From: CAZMPJ01 sp964568455
GTDB lineage: Bacteria; Margulisbacteria; WOR-1; O2-12-FULL-45-9
DNA: 64,000 bases
Assembly (NCBI GenBank): GCA_964568455.1
Contig: CAZMPJ010000001.1
Location: 372,001 to 436,000, forward strand
Direction: 5' to 3'
Of this stretch, positions 17,123 through 26,776 are shown piece after piece. Numbering within the stretch: the first letter of the stretch is position 1; each line of letters begins with the position of its first letter. A model generated the notes under the pieces. It was given only the letters and a program-made list of their open reading frames with translations. It searched no databases and was not told where the DNA came from. A program made the translations under genes and the position numbers.

Positions 17123-18237
17123 AGAAGAAAGTAATGTTTGTGTTTGGGACTAGGCCGGAAGCTATAAAAATGGCGCCGGTTATTACGGAGCTGGAAAAAT
17201 ATCCGAATAAATTAAAAGCCTGTATTGTGGTAACCGGCCAGCATCGGCACATGTTAGATCAGGTTTTAAAGATTTTTAAGATTAAGCCGGATTACGATTT
17301 AAAGATTATGTCGAAAAACCAGACTTTAGTGGACATTATTAATCGAACGTTAAGGGGTCTTGAGAAATTATTAATAAAAGAAAAACCAGACTTACTTCTG
17401 GTTCAAGGTGATACTTCAACTGCCTTTGCTGCAGCGTTGCTTTCATTTTATTATAAAATCCCGGTTGGCCATATTGAAGCTGGCTTACGTACTTTTGATA
17501 AATGGCGGCCATTTCCAGAAGAAGTTAATCGTAAGTTAATTAGTACAGTAGCTGACCTTAGTTTTGCTCCTACCAAAACCTCAGTTAAGAATTTGCTGGC
17601 GGAGAAAGTGGAAAAAGATTCAATATATTTAACAGGAAACACGGTGATCGATGCCTTGTTTGCGGTGATAAAAAGAAAATTTAATTTGAAAAAGGTGGGG
17701 GTAAAATTAGCCCCTGGTAAAAAAATAATTTTAGTTACCATGCATCGAAGAGAAACTCTGGGCAAACAGCAAAGGGATATGTGTGGTGCTTTAGCCCGTT
17801 TAGCCAGAAAATATCGTGATGAAATTGAAATTGTTTTGCCGGTTCATAAAAACCCAAAAGTTTCCAGTACTGTCCGGGAGGTTTTGCAGGGAATTGGTAA
17901 CATCCAATTAATTGAGCCTTTGGATTATGAACCATTTGTGCATTTGATGAAAGCCAGTTATTTAATTATTACTGATTCGGGTGGGGTGCAGGAAGAAGCG
18001 CCATCACTGGGGGTTCCGGTTTTGGTTATGCGTGAAAAAACCGAGCGGCCCGAAGCAATTAAAGCTGGGACTGTTAAATTAGTTGGAGTTTCTGAAACAG
18101 GAATTTTTAAAGCAGCAGATAACCTGCTGACAGATAAGAAGTTATATAATAAAATGTCAAAAGCTATAAATCCCTATGGTGATGGCAAAGCGGCTAAACG
18201 TATTGTAAAGGTAATCAATGAGAAAAATTTTAATTAA
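17119..18237 (+). CDS. wecB: UDP-N-acetylglucosamine 2-epimerase (non-hydrolysing)
   Basis: GT-B-fold epimerase of 372 residues that converts UDP-GlcNAc to UDP-ManNAc. I chose the ATG at 17119: it overlaps the wecA stop as ATGA and gives KVMFVFGTRPEAIKMAPV at the N-terminus; a longer frame from 17074 is not needed. GHIEAGLRT, the following PFPEEVNR and TDSGGVQEEAP are diagnostic of the family. No Shine-Dalgarno site is visible, consistent with translational coupling. Confidence 0.96.
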   Translation: MKKKVMFVFGTRPEAIKMAPVITELEKYPNKLKACIVVTGQHRHMLDQVLKIFKIKPDYDLKIMSKNQTLVDIINRTLRGLEKLLIKEKPDLLLVQGDTSTAFAAALLSFYYKIPVGHIEAGLRTFDKWRPFPEEVNRKLISTVADLSFAPTKTSVKNLLAEKVEKDSIYLTGNTVIDALFAVIKRKFNLKKVGVKLAPGKKIILVTMHRRETLGKQQRDMCGALARLARKYRDEIEIVLPVHKNPKVSSTVREVLQGIGNIQLIEPLDYEPFVHLMKASYLIITDSGGVQEEAPSLGVPVLVMREKTERPEAIKAGTVKLVGVSETGIFKAADNLLTDKKLYNKMSKAINPYGDGKAAKRIVKVINEKNFN

Positions 18238-19474
18238 AGGTAAAAAAAGATTAGAAGGAATAGTTAATATTTCCGGAGCCAAGAATTCGGCCTTGGCTAT
18301 TTTGGCGGCCACAATTTTACTGCCAGGAAAAACTACTATTAGAAATATTCCCAACTTATTAGATATTAAAACCATTATTCGGGTGCTAAGAGCTTTGGGG
18401 CTTAGGGCAGAATATTCTGGCTCTCAAAAACATACAGTAGAGATTTGGAATAATAACATTAAACATGTTGCGCCTTATGAGTTGGTTACCAAAATGCGGG
18501 CTTCCTTTTTTGTAATTGGTCCTATTTTAGCCAGAAAAGGTTTGGCTAAAGTTCCTCTTCCCGGCGGCTGTGCCATTGGTTCGCGGCCGGTTAATTTGCA
18601 TATTAAGGGACTAGAAGCTTTGGGAGCTAATGTGCAAATGGAACATGGTTTTGTTATTGTTAAAGCTAAGAAATTAAGAGGGGGAAGGGTTTACTTGGAC
18701 TTTCCTTCGGTCGGGGCAACGGAAACTATTATGATGGCGGCAACTTTGGCTGAGGGTCAAACCGTGATTGAAAACGCAGCTCAAGAACCAGAGGTAATTG
18801 ACTTAGCCAACTTTTTAAATTCAGCGGGAGCAAAGATTGACGGAGTAGGTACGGATGTTATCAAAATCAATGGAGTGCAAACCTTGCATCCGGTAGAGTA
18901 TTCCATTATTCCAGATCGAATTGAAGCGGGCACTTTTATGGTTGCGGCTGCAATTACTAAAGGTAAAATCCAGATTAAAAATGTAATTCCGCAACATATT
19001 GAAGCGACTATAAGGAAACTACAGGAAACTGGCGTAAAAGTTAGTATAAATGGAGATGAAATAACTGTGGTGCAAAAAGACGGCATTAAACCGATTGACG
19101 TAAAAACCTTGCCTTATCCAGGATTTCCTACGGATATGCAGGCACAGCTTACGGCCTTGCTTTGTTTAGGTAAAGGGACTTCAGTTATAACTGAAACCGT
19201 ATTTGAAAACCGTTTTATGCATTTGCACGAATTAAAGCGCATGGGCGCAAAAATTAAATTAGAAGGACAAAGCGCGATTGTTCATGGAGTGCAAGGTTTA
19301 TCCGGTGCGCCGGTTAAAGTTTCAGATTTGCGGGCAGGGGCGGCATTAGTTTTAGCTGGTTTAGCTGCTAGCGGTGAAACTATTATTGAAGACCGTGATC
19401 ACCATATTGAAAGAGGTTATGAGGATTTGCCAGCTAAGTTACGTGCGCTAGGGGCAGAGATTAGGATGATCTGA
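18218..19474 (+). CDS. murA: UDP-GlcNAc 1-carboxyvinyltransferase (MurA)
   Basis: EPSP-synthase-fold enzyme of 418 residues that adds enolpyruvate to UDP-GlcNAc, the first committed step of peptidoglycan synthesis in the cytoplasm. K22 and N23 (SGAKNSAL) are substrate residues. C118 in LPGGCAIGSRP is the catalytic, fosfomycin-reactive cysteine, so it is not a natural Asp variant. FPTDMQAQ, ENRFMHLHELKRMGA and DLRAGAALVLAGL follow. Overlaps the end of wecB by 20 bases. Confidence 0.97.
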   Translation: MRKILIKGKKRLEGIVNISGAKNSALAILAATILLPGKTTIRNIPNLLDIKTIIRVLRALGLRAEYSGSQKHTVEIWNNNIKHVAPYELVTKMRASFFVIGPILARKGLAKVPLPGGCAIGSRPVNLHIKGLEALGANVQMEHGFVIVKAKKLRGGRVYLDFPSVGATETIMMAATLAEGQTVIENAAQEPEVIDLANFLNSAGAKIDGVGTDVIKINGVQTLHPVEYSIIPDRIEAGTFMVAAAITKGKIQIKNVIPQHIEATIRKLQETGVKVSINGDEITVVQKDGIKPIDVKTLPYPGFPTDMQAQLTALLCLGKGTSVITETVFENRFMHLHELKRMGAKIKLEGQSAIVHGVQGLSGAPVKVSDLRAGAALVLAGLAASGETIIEDRDHHIERGYEDLPAKLRALGAEIRMI

Positions 19475-19809
19475 TGTTTGAAAAATTAGCACAGGCAATT
19501 GTTAAAAAAGAAAAAGGCAAGGGTAGAGTAAATATATTAATTATGGATGATAAGGCAATACATAAATTGAATAAAAAATATCGAAAAAAAGATAAGCCCA
19601 CTGATGTTTTGTCTTTTCATATGGGAGAAGAAGGAACATTGGGTGATATTGCTATTTCAAAAGAAACTACTAAGCGCAATGCTAAGAAATATGGCGTAAG
19701 TTATAGTCAAGAATTAAAAAGATTAATTATACACGGGACACTGCATTTGTTGGGTTATGATCATGGAAAGGAAATGAGGAATGCCGAGAAAATTTATCAA
19801 AAGCTTTAA
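19474..19809 (+). CDS. ybeY: Endoribonuclease YbeY (rRNA maturation factor)
   Basis: Metalloprotein of 111 residues, short for a family of about 150 but with its core complete. The zinc-binding motif is H87-x3-H91-x5-H97 (HGTLHLLGYDH), and KPTDVLSF is the conserved strand. It takes part in 16S rRNA 3' maturation and ribosome quality control. The start ATG overlaps the murA stop, and the end overlaps dgkA by 29 bases, as often seen for ybeY-dgkA pairs. Confidence 0.95.
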   Translation: MFEKLAQAIVKKEKGKGRVNILIMDDKAIHKLNKKYRKKDKPTDVLSFHMGEEGTLGDIAISKETTKRNAKKYGVSYSQELKRLIIHGTLHLLGYDHGKEMRNAEKIYQKL

Positions 19810-20131
19810 ATATGCCCAGGCGGGTACAAAACACGCGCTAAAAACACAAAGAAATTTGTGGATCCATTTTATTATTGCTTTGCTGGTGTTAGCTTTTGCT
19901 TATTATATAAAAGTAAGTTTATTAGAAATGGGACTTTTGGCTTTAGCTAGTTTTGGAGTGATTGTGGCGGAGATGTTAAATACGGCAATTGAAGAACTAG
20001 TTAATATTTTATCACCCGAACATAGAGTTGAGGCTGCTTTGGCTAAGAACGTCGCGGCCGGGGCAGTGCTTTTGGCGGCTTTTGGCGCAGTAATAATTGG
20101 ATGTATTGTATTTTTGCCCAGGATTCTTTAG
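19781..20131 (+). CDS. dgkA: DgkA-type diacylglycerol/undecaprenol kinase
   Basis: Protein of 116 residues with three membrane helices. The active-site stretch AEMLNTAIEELVNILSPE (E64, N67, E71) and the following ALAKNVAAGAVLL are typical. In Gram-positive relatives the homologue phosphorylates undecaprenol, recycling the lipid carrier used by MurG and WecA. Its neighbours (wecA, murA) favour that role over diacylglycerol recycling, by inference. Confidence 0.92.
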   Translation: MPRKFIKSFKYAQAGTKHALKTQRNLWIHFIIALLVLAFAYYIKVSLLEMGLLALASFGVIVAEMLNTAIEELVNILSPEHRVEAALAKNVAAGAVLLAAFGAVIIGCIVFLPRIL

Positions 20132-20148
20132 AATAAAGGGGTATTATA

Positions 20149-21423
20149 ATGTATGAGTTAATTTTATTAATTGTATTATTTATATTGTCAGCCTTCTTTT
20201 CAGCTTCTGAAACCGCGCTACTTTCTCTCCCGCGTATAAAGCTAAACCGTATGGTTGAACATAAAGCCCCAGGCGCAAAAATTGTAAAAAAATTAAAAGA
20301 GAATCCAAGCTTATTATTGTCTATTATCTTAACCGGAAATAACCTGGTAAATATTGCTGCCTCGGCCGTAGCTACTTCTATGGTTATTAGGTATTTAGCC
20401 GCAAAGGGGTGGGGCAATATGGGGCTCGCAGTTGGAATTGCTACCGGTCTTATGACTTTCTTAATATTAATTTTTGGGGAAGTAATTCCAAAAACTCTGG
20501 CTATTCGTAACACGGAAAAGTTTTCTTTATTTTTGTCTCCCATATTAATGATTTTTAAGCCTATCTTGCAGCCGATTGCTTTTTTGATTGGTTTTATCAG
20601 CCGGCCTTTTATCCGTTTGTTTGGCGGGATTGCTCCCAAAAAAGGTCCTTTTATTACTGAAGAAGAAATCCATTTGATTTTAGCGACCGGCGAAAAAGAG
20701 GGGGTAATTGAAGAGGAAGAGCGGGAAATGATCTCTTCTATTTTTGAATTTGGAGACACGGTAGTGCGCGAAGTAATGACTCCACGGCCGGATGTTAGCG
20801 CGGCTGACGCGAATAAAAGCTTAGAAGAAGTTAGAAAAGTTATGATTGAAAGCGGACATTCGCGTATCCCGATTTATGAAGGTAATTTGGATAACGTGAT
20901 TGGGCTTTTATATGCTAAAGATTTATTAAAAGGGGACAAACCCAGTGTTAGAGATTATTTGAGGCCGGCTATTTTTGTGCCGGAAGCAAAAAAGATTGAT
21001 GAACTGCTGCACGAGATGCAAGCGGCACGAATGCATCTTGCCATTATTGTGGATGAATATGGTATAGCTTCGGGAGTGGTAACTTTAGAAGATTTGATTG
21101 AAGAAATTGTGGGTGAAATCCACGATGAATTTGAACGCGAGGAAAAGATGATTGTAAAACTCGATAAAAATAGCTGGCTAGTGAATGGTAGAGTTTCAGT
21201 TGCGGACTTAAATGACCAGTTAAAAATTAATTTACCGGAAAGCGAATATGATACTGTGGGCGGATTTGTGTTTGGCCAATTGGGGAAGTCTCCTGCTGTT
21301 GGCAATACAATTCGTTATGAAGGAGTAAAGGTGAGTGTTGAAAGGATCCATCGACGCAGAATTACCCGAATTAAAATTGTGAAAATTCCAAAAAATCTAG
21401 AAGAGGAAATGGTGGGCGGATGA
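20149..21423 (+). CDS. CNNM/HlyC-CorC family membrane protein with CBS pair
   Basis: Protein of 424 residues. A DUF21 (CNNM) membrane domain of about 180 residues opens with FSASETALLSLPR. Two CBS domains follow at about 200-320 (REVMTPRPDVSAAD; HLAIIVDEYGIASGVVTLED) and a CorC/HlyC C-terminal domain at about 335-418. Members are linked to magnesium or cobalt transport; the hemolysin name is historical. A GGGG stretch before ATG 20149 may bind ribosomes. Ends in an ATGA overlap with pyrG. Confidence 0.93.
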   Translation: MYELILLIVLFILSAFFSASETALLSLPRIKLNRMVEHKAPGAKIVKKLKENPSLLLSIILTGNNLVNIAASAVATSMVIRYLAAKGWGNMGLAVGIATGLMTFLILIFGEVIPKTLAIRNTEKFSLFLSPILMIFKPILQPIAFLIGFISRPFIRLFGGIAPKKGPFITEEEIHLILATGEKEGVIEEEEREMISSIFEFGDTVVREVMTPRPDVSAADANKSLEEVRKVMIESGHSRIPIYEGNLDNVIGLLYAKDLLKGDKPSVRDYLRPAIFVPEAKKIDELLHEMQAARMHLAIIVDEYGIASGVVTLEDLIEEIVGEIHDEFEREEKMIVKLDKNSWLVNGRVSVADLNDQLKINLPESEYDTVGGFVFGQLGKSPAVGNTIRYEGVKVSVERIHRRRITRIKIVKIPKNLEEEMVGG

Positions 21424-23069
21424 GCACAAAATATATATTTATAACTGGCGGGGTTGTTAGTTCGTTAGGAAAAGGAATTATTGCTGCTTCTTTGGGCAGA
21501 ATTTTAAAATCAAGAGGAATTACAGTTACCATTCAAAAACTTGATCCTTATATTAATGTGGATCCGGGTACGATGAACCCTTATCAACACGGCGAAGTTT
21601 TTGTGACTGAAGATGGTGCGGAAACCGATTTGGATCTCGGCCATTATGAAAGGTTTATTGACGTTAATTTGGGTAAGGGAAACAATGTTACTACTGGTAT
21701 GGTTTATTGGTCAGTTTTAACTCGGGAAAGAAGAGGGGATTATCTAGGGGCAACCGTTCAAGTTGTGCCTCATATTACCAATGAAATTAAAGAACGCATC
21801 CGACTAGTTACTAAAGAACAAAAATTTGATGTAGTGATTTGCGAAATCGGTGGAACGGTTGGTGATATTGAAGGCTTGCCATTTTTAGAAGCAATTCGAC
21901 AATTTAGAAAAGAAGTTGGTCGTGGTAATTGTGTTAACATCCACGCTACTTTGGTTCCTTACTTAGAAACGAGCCATGAATTTAAGACTAAGCCAACTCA
22001 ACATAGCGTCATGAAAATGCGTGAGATTGGTATCCAGCCGGATATTATCATTTGCCGCTCAAAGGATCCGATTAGTAATGAGTTAAAAGAAAAAATATCG
22101 CTTTTTTGTGATGCAGGTAAAGAAGCGGTAATTGCCTTAGCTAACGTGCCGTTGCTTTATGAAGTTCCGCTGGCGCTGGAGGAAGAGGGGTTAGGAGATA
22201 TTGTTTTACAATATTTAGATCTGCCTCATCGTCGCGGTGATTTAAAAGACTGGAAGAAATTGGTTGAAGAAACTTTACAATTGGAAAAAGTGGTTCAAAT
22301 TGCTATTGTGGGTAAATATACTGCGCTGGAAGATTCCTATATTAGTATTGTAGAGGCCTTAAAACATGGAGGCATTAGCAATAAAACTAAAATTAACCTT
22401 AAATGGGTTAATGCCGAAGATCTGGAAAAAGAAACTAATATTGAACCGATTTTTCGTGATGTGCATGGCATAGTAGTTCCCGGAGGGTTTGGTCCTCGTG
22501 GGATTGAGGGTAAAATTAAAGCTATTCGTTATGTTCGGGAAAATAAAATTCCCTTCTTAGGCTTATGTCTTGGTATGCAGTGTGCGGTAATTGAGTTTGC
22601 GCGTAATGTTTGCAAAATGAAAGGGGCGAATTCTTCGGAGTTTGCTCCAGAAACAAAATACCCAGTGATTGATTTGCTTCCCGGTCAAAAAAATATTTCA
22701 GATAAAGGTGGCACCATGCGTTTGGGTGCTTATCCGTGCAAGATTAAGAAAGATACGTTATTGCATCAAGCTTATAAAAAAGAAAAGGTAAGTGAGCGTC
22801 ATCGCCATCGTTATGAGGTGAATAATGAGTTTCGGCAAGAACTGGGTGAAGCAGGCTTAATCTTTTCTGGTATTTACCCCAAAGCGGATTTGGTTGAGGT
22901 TATTGAAGTAAAAGATCATCCCTGGTTCCTGGCTACGCAGTATCATCCGGAATTTAAATCCAGGCCTACCAGACCGCATCCTTTGTTTGAAGATTTAATT
23001 AAAGCAGCGACGGAAAAACTGGAAGAACAAGTTGCCTTATTTAACGCGAAAAAGCTTGCAAAAAAGTAG
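21420..23069 (+). CDS. pyrG: CTP synthase
   Basis: Enzyme of 549 residues that aminates UTP to CTP using glutamine. The synthetase domain opens with YIFITGGVVSSLGKGI (P-loop) and has GTVGDIEGLPFLEAIRQ. The glutaminase domain has the nucleophile in GLCLGMQ (Cys near 383) and the His/Glu pair in YHPEF. Full length and intact. It closes this operon; a gap of 43 bases separates it from the next gene. Confidence 0.98.
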   Translation: MSTKYIFITGGVVSSLGKGIIAASLGRILKSRGITVTIQKLDPYINVDPGTMNPYQHGEVFVTEDGAETDLDLGHYERFIDVNLGKGNNVTTGMVYWSVLTRERRGDYLGATVQVVPHITNEIKERIRLVTKEQKFDVVICEIGGTVGDIEGLPFLEAIRQFRKEVGRGNCVNIHATLVPYLETSHEFKTKPTQHSVMKMREIGIQPDIIICRSKDPISNELKEKISLFCDAGKEAVIALANVPLLYEVPLALEEEGLGDIVLQYLDLPHRRGDLKDWKKLVEETLQLEKVVQIAIVGKYTALEDSYISIVEALKHGGISNKTKINLKWVNAEDLEKETNIEPIFRDVHGIVVPGGFGPRGIEGKIKAIRYVRENKIPFLGLCLGMQCAVIEFARNVCKMKGANSSEFAPETKYPVIDLLPGQKNISDKGGTMRLGAYPCKIKKDTLLHQAYKKEKVSERHRHRYEVNNEFRQELGEAGLIFSGIYPKADLVEVIEVKDHPWFLATQYHPEFKSRPTRPHPLFEDLIKAATEKLEEQVALFNAKKLAKK

Positions 23070-23112
23070 GGTAGTGTTAAAATTAATGTAGTCTTTAAAA
23101 AGGAGGTTTCTT

Positions 23113-24039
23113 ATGAAACGTGTTCTTTTATCTTTATTTTCTTTGATTTTAATTGCTAGTATGTCTTTTGGTCTGGGGACTGCTTTTTCAAAAGTTGCTT
23201 TTCAAGGGTATTTAACCGATGCCAATGGAGATGCTATTACGGGTACCCCTGATCTGACCTTAACTATTTATGATGCTTTAACCGGAGGGAATACACTTTT
23301 TACTGAAATCCAGACTGATGTCACAGTTACTAACGGTGTTTTTGATTTGATTATTGGAGATGTGGGGACTATGGCAGATGATGCTATATTTAGTGGGGAT
23401 ATCCAATATCTTGGGATATCCGTTGATGGCGGAACAGAGCTTTCTCCTCGCACACAGTTAGTCATGGTTCCTTATGCTTTTACTGCCAGCAAAGTTACTG
23501 GTGAGTCTGTTTATGTGAAAAATGAAGGTGCACAAGATTTACCAATTTACGCACAAAACACACAGGGAGTGGCAATTTATGCTCGGGGTGGTTCTGGAGC
23601 AGGGGTATTTGGAACAACTGAAGCAACTAATGGTTATGGAACAGAAGGGCATGCTTTAGGAGATTCCGGAGTTGGTGCTTATGGTCAAGCACATAATTCT
23701 ACTGGTTATGGTGTAAATGCGGTCAATACTGATGCTACAACCGGTAATCATTCTGGGGCAGCTTTATATATTCAGGGGAAGATAAACGTGGAGGCTGGCG
23801 AAACTTATTCTTCAATTGGAAGAGGTCAGGTTACTGCTGGAACTACTGGGGAAACAGTTGCTAATGATAATGTTACTGATGCTAGTATGATTATTTTAAC
23901 TGTAAATCAGGATACAGCAAATACTAATGGGGGTGTCAGGATCCATTCAAGATTAGCGAGCAATTACTTTTTTGTGGGGACGATGGATGGAAATGTTGCT
24001 TCCAGTAATATTGGTTTTTATTATTTGATTATTAACTAA
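23113..24039 (+). CDS. Secreted fibre-like protein with Gly-rich pseudo-repeats
   Basis: Protein of 308 residues with the signal peptide MKRVLLSLFSLILIASMSFG. A first domain of about 110 residues (FQGYLTDANGDAITGTPDLT ... ELSPRTQLVMVPYAF) is shared with the 656-residue protein at 29959, as is the middle of GVA-IYARGG, GAGVFGT and GVGAYGQ repeats that resemble trimeric fibre or beta-helix sequences. The C-terminal part is a distinct beta domain. A good AGGAGG (23101-23106) lies six bases before the ATG. First gene of the surface island. Exact function unknown. Confidence 0.75.
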   Translation: MKRVLLSLFSLILIASMSFGLGTAFSKVAFQGYLTDANGDAITGTPDLTLTIYDALTGGNTLFTEIQTDVTVTNGVFDLIIGDVGTMADDAIFSGDIQYLGISVDGGTELSPRTQLVMVPYAFTASKVTGESVYVKNEGAQDLPIYAQNTQGVAIYARGGSGAGVFGTTEATNGYGTEGHALGDSGVGAYGQAHNSTGYGVNAVNTDATTGNHSGAALYIQGKINVEAGETYSSIGRGQVTAGTTGETVANDNVTDASMIILTVNQDTANTNGGVRIHSRLASNYFFVGTMDGNVASSNIGFYYLIIN

Positions 24040-24044
24040 AACAA

Positions 24045-25208
24045 ATGAAAAAAAATATTGCAATTGTTTTATTTTTACTGTTTACCGCGTTTATAGTTTG
24101 TGCGGCGGATGAGACGTTAAGTAATCCGACTATTTCAGGTGGAGCGAGTGATTATGGGACTGCGGGAAGATTTATTGGCACAGCCACTTCAACTAACAAT
24201 AATTTAGGAATTGGAATTTGGCGTATATTGAAGCGTTCTGTTACTCCAACTACGTTGCCTCAAACTCAAAGACCGCAGTTAAACAGTGTTGATTACAATG
24301 TTTATCAGCAAGCTTTAGTAGCGTCGGTTCGACCTAATGTTGCGGGTGATTTAATTTTAAAATCCAGTACAACTGCAATATCAACTACCACAGTTACTGA
24401 TGCTACGGCTACAATTGAGATCACTGTTGCAAATGTTACGATTGATTTGGCTAATACAGCTATTCGAGCTTGGGTTGGAACTTTTAGCTCCGACGCTATC
24501 TTACCTACTTTTAATGTGCAGCAGCTTTATCTTTCTCTTCCTGGTCAAAGTTATACTGCTGGTAATTTAAGTCTTTATGCTAATATTGCTCAATCAAACC
24601 AAGTTAATTTCAGGATTGAGAATAAGAGCAATAGTTCTCAAACTTTTATCCTTAAGGCCACAGAAACAGGTTCAACTTTCTGGAGAAACAATTATTATGA
24701 TAATGGTACTGATATTACCAGCTCAATAACAGGTAATGGTTATGAGAAAATTCTGGCCGGTGCAACTAAATATGACAGCATTTATGCTATTTATACGCCA
24801 CTTCAAACCACATCAGATAATTTAACGGTTGACCTTTCTTTTTATCAGGAAGGTTATCCTAATAATGCAATTACTCGACAAATATCAGTTATTCCTTCCA
24901 CTGCGCCAGAGGGTGGCAGCCCAACATCTGCAATCGGTGTGGATCCTAGCACTGGCACACAAAAGATTTATTTTAATTTACCAGCAGGTGAAAGTACCGG
25001 GCTTTCGGCTTCTTCTACCGCAGAAGTAGTGGTAAAACTTTATGTTTTTAATTTGGCGGGGAAACTGGTTTACCAAAAAGATTTAAGTGGACAGGTTGGT
25101 TATAATATTGCAGATGTTCAAGCAAGTTTAGGTAAGGGGACTTATGTCTTCCAAATTGTTTATAATGGAAGAATAATTTCCAGCGGAAAATTTGTCAACG
25201 CTAATTAA
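24045..25208 (+). CDS. Secreted protein with sorting-like C-terminal domain
   Basis: Protein of 387 residues with the signal peptide MKKNIAIVLFLLFTAFIVCA. Rich in Thr, Ser, Asn and beta-strands, with no recognised enzyme motif. The last 65 residues (VVVKLYVFNLAGKLVYQKD ... GTYVFQIVYNGRIISSGKF) resemble the type A C-terminal sorting domain of type IX secretion cargo or FlgD-like Ig domains. It is followed after two bases by a PorV-like/SLH gene. No close family recognised. Confidence 0.7.
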   Translation: MKKNIAIVLFLLFTAFIVCAADETLSNPTISGGASDYGTAGRFIGTATSTNNNLGIGIWRILKRSVTPTTLPQTQRPQLNSVDYNVYQQALVASVRPNVAGDLILKSSTTAISTTTVTDATATIEITVANVTIDLANTAIRAWVGTFSSDAILPTFNVQQLYLSLPGQSYTAGNLSLYANIAQSNQVNFRIENKSNSSQTFILKATETGSTFWRNNYYDNGTDITSSITGNGYEKILAGATKYDSIYAIYTPLQTTSDNLTVDLSFYQEGYPNNAITRQISVIPSTAPEGGSPTSAIGVDPSTGTQKIYFNLPAGESTGLSASSTAEVVVKLYVFNLAGKLVYQKDLSGQVGYNIADVQASLGKGTYVFQIVYNGRIISSGKFVNAN

Positions 25209-25210
25209 AA

Positions 25211-26776
25211 TTGTCAAAAAAATTAATAATAATATTTTTATGCCTACTAATTCTTAGGCTAGCTTCGTTAGCTTCCACTAGTTTCTTTGATCCTGCTGAA
25301 TTTGGTAAAGGGGCCCGTCCGCTTGGATTGGGTAATGCTTATGTTGGTTTGGGCGATGATGCCAGTGTCTTGTTTCTTAATCCGGCTGGATTGGGAACTA
25401 TTTCTGACCGTCAAGCCACTTCAATGTATTCAACCTTGTTTGGCGATATCCGTTATTTAGTTTTGGGTATAGCAGAACCTTTTCCCTCTGGAAATTTTGG
25501 TTTTGGCTATATTGATGTTTATTCTCCGCCCACAGCAATTTATGAAATTATCAACGGTAGACTGGTTTATATTGGCGAGTCTACCCAGAGCAACCGCGTA
25601 ATTTTACTTTCTTATGCTAAACCAGTTCAGGATAATTTATTTTTCGGCGGCAATTTAAAATATTTCAACTTTGCTCTTACTGGTGGCGGCTCAACTTATG
25701 AGGCCAGTGGAACAGGCCTGGATATTGATTTGGGTTTAAAGTTTTTGCCCAGACAATGGCTTTCTTTGGGTTTATCGTTAAAAAACACTCTTCCTGCTAG
25801 CATGGGTGGAAAATTTAACTGGTCAGATGGGACAAGTGAAGGGATTCCTGCGCGTTTTATCGTAGGAACTGCTTTTAGATTAGTTGGCAAAGATGGTTTG
25901 CGTGAAGATAAGAGCAAAGAACTTAATTTTACTTCAGATTATGAGTTTTCAAGGAGCGGAACATCTGCTACCCGTTTTGGTGTTGAATTTTGGCCGGTTT
26001 ATGCTTTTGGTTTGAGAGCGGGGATTGATAGCAATCGTTTGGCTTTTGGCGCAGGTTTTAAAAATAAAGGAGTTACGTTTGATTATGCTTATAATGTGAT
26101 GCAAGGAGTGGGCAATGTTTCGCATTCTTTTTCCCTCGGTTATATTGGTGAAGAAAAAGAGCAAGATTTTACTTCTTTGAGCAAAGAGGAAGTAAAACCT
26201 AATGAATACAAGTTAAAATATTTTTCTGATGTTCCCGAGGGTTATTTTGCCAGAGAACAAATTTCAAAACTTGTAGCTTTGGATATTATGAGTGGTTATC
26301 CGGATAATACTTTTAAACCTGATGAGCAAATGTCACGGGCTGAATTAGCTTTAATTTTGGTGCGCGCCTTAAATATTAAATCTCCAAAAGTTAATGGTCG
26401 TTTTATTAAGGATCTTCCTCCTGATTATTGGGCTGCGCCTTATGCTAAAGCGGCTTTAAAACAAGGGCTTATGACCGGTTATGCGGATGATACTTTTCGT
26501 CCTAATTGGCCGATCAAAAGAGCGGAAGCTGTAGTGATTTTAGGCCGTTTTGATAAATTCCCGGAAAAAGTATTTCAAAACGTTGCTTATGCTGATGTTC
26601 CTATTAGCTATTGGGCAGAGCCTTCTGTTTCTATTGCCAAAGAACAGGGTATGTTGGGTTTTATTAAGGGAGATATGTTTGATCCAGAACATAAAATTAC
26701 TCGAGGACAATTAGCTTATATGCTCTATTATACTAATTTTTTTAAGAAAAAATCTAAGGAGGTAATCTGGAAATGA
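25211..26776 (+). CDS. PorV-like outer-membrane barrel fused to three SLH domains
   Basis: Protein of 521 residues with a TTG start directly after the upstream stop. The signal peptide (KKLIIIFLCLLILRLASLAS) precedes DPAEFGKGARPLGLGNAYVG and LNPAGLGT, typical of the PorV/UPF0164 family. Beta-strands run to about residue 315. Three SLH domains follow (SGYPDNTFKP with MSRAELA; TGYADDTFRP with IKRAEAV; ITRGQLA). The end has AAGGAGG (26756-26762), serving the next gene, and overlaps its ATG. Same architecture as the proteins at 5350 and 27902. Confidence 0.85.
   Translation: MSKKLIIIFLCLLILRLASLASTSFFDPAEFGKGARPLGLGNAYVGLGDDASVLFLNPAGLGTISDRQATSMYSTLFGDIRYLVLGIAEPFPSGNFGFGYIDVYSPPTAIYEIINGRLVYIGESTQSNRVILLSYAKPVQDNLFFGGNLKYFNFALTGGGSTYEASGTGLDIDLGLKFLPRQWLSLGLSLKNTLPASMGGKFNWSDGTSEGIPARFIVGTAFRLVGKDGLREDKSKELNFTSDYEFSRSGTSATRFGVEFWPVYAFGLRAGIDSNRLAFGAGFKNKGVTFDYAYNVMQGVGNVSHSFSLGYIGEEKEQDFTSLSKEEVKPNEYKLKYFSDVPEGYFAREQISKLVALDIMSGYPDNTFKPDEQMSRAELALILVRALNIKSPKVNGRFIKDLPPDYWAAPYAKAALKQGLMTGYADDTFRPNWPIKRAEAVVILGRFDKFPEKVFQNVAYADVPISYWAEPSVSIAKEQGMLGFIKGDMFDPEHKITRGQLAYMLYYTNFFKKKSKEVIWK

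Noticed and set aside
20043..20759. Long minus-strand reading frame of 238 codons
   Set aside because: It lies opposite dgkA and the CNNM gene, which have clear family motifs; its translation is low-complexity Ser/Ile/Lys typical of an antisense shadow.
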